Assembly (NCBI GenBank): GCA_018336195.1
Contig: JAGXQV010000017.1
Location: 1 to 32,676, forward strand
From: Sulfuricella sp.
GTDB lineage: Bacteria > Pseudomonadota > Gammaproteobacteria > Burkholderiales > Sulfuricellaceae
Direction of reading: 5' to 3'
DNA: 32,676 nt
Shown here: positions 32,643 to 32,676 of the stretch, one piece after another
Position numbering within the stretch: the first letter of the stretch is position 1
How the letters are laid out: every line of letters starts with the position of its first letter
Notes under the pieces: generated by a model
The model's input: only the letters and a program-made list of their open reading frames with translations
Told to the model about the DNA's origin: nothing
The model's database searches: none
Position numbers and translations under genes: made by a program

Positions 32643-32676
32643 AGCCCTTGTCCGCCACTGTCCGCATCCGCCTTCC

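Overview
The window reads as a chromosomal segment of a GC-rich betaproteobacterium, probably of the Nitrosomonadales/Gallionellales type. This rests on gene content only: queG, tsaE, Tat-exported amiC and mutL next to each other, a MutL that carries its own endonuclease motifs, ettA, a SCO1/SenC protein, bacteriohemerythrin and protoglobin. No rRNA or tRNA gene was seen, so the genus is left open.

Left third (1-14962): an accessory region threaded between a few housekeeping genes. It opens with the tail of an IS5-like transposase. Then come a PIN-type toxin-antitoxin pair, an MntA/HepT pair, a lone HEPN protein, a cupin (wbuC), corA, a glutaredoxin-like protein and ettA. A second PIN pair and an orphan antitoxin-like ORF follow. 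Next is the most interesting unit: four tightly packed genes (7761-14096) for a DNA cytosine methyltransferase, a 994-residue protein with two GHKL ATPase domains (MORC/HSP90-like at the N-terminus, histidine-kinase-like at the C-terminus), a receiver-domain protein with a large uncharacterised C-terminal half, and a Vsr-type nuclease. I read it as a candidate restriction/defence system that joins R-M, MORC-like and two-component parts. A second nucleotidyltransferase/HEPN pair with a small coupled ORF closes the island.

Middle (15025-24974): mostly metabolic and stress genes. These are pepD, a DUF123 protein, bacteriohemerythrin, a Bcr/CflA-type MFS exporter, a REP-like repeat pair, pgm, a periplasmic protein followed by a SCO protein, a PsiF-repeat protein, an FHA-LuxR regulator followed by a thioredoxin-like protein (both preceded by the same palindrome), ppa and queG.

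Right third (24963-32676): tsaE-amiC-mutL on the plus strand. On the minus strand an AhpD-like / ECF sigma factor / protoglobin operon looks like a redox- or gas-responsive unit. A 750-base non-coding region with repeats follows, then a MACPF (perforin-like) protein without a signal peptide. The window ends in a run of 12 G.

Two copies of a roughly 120-140 base palindromic element built from degenerate heptamers (3259-3401 and 30331-30452) tie the two ends of the window together.
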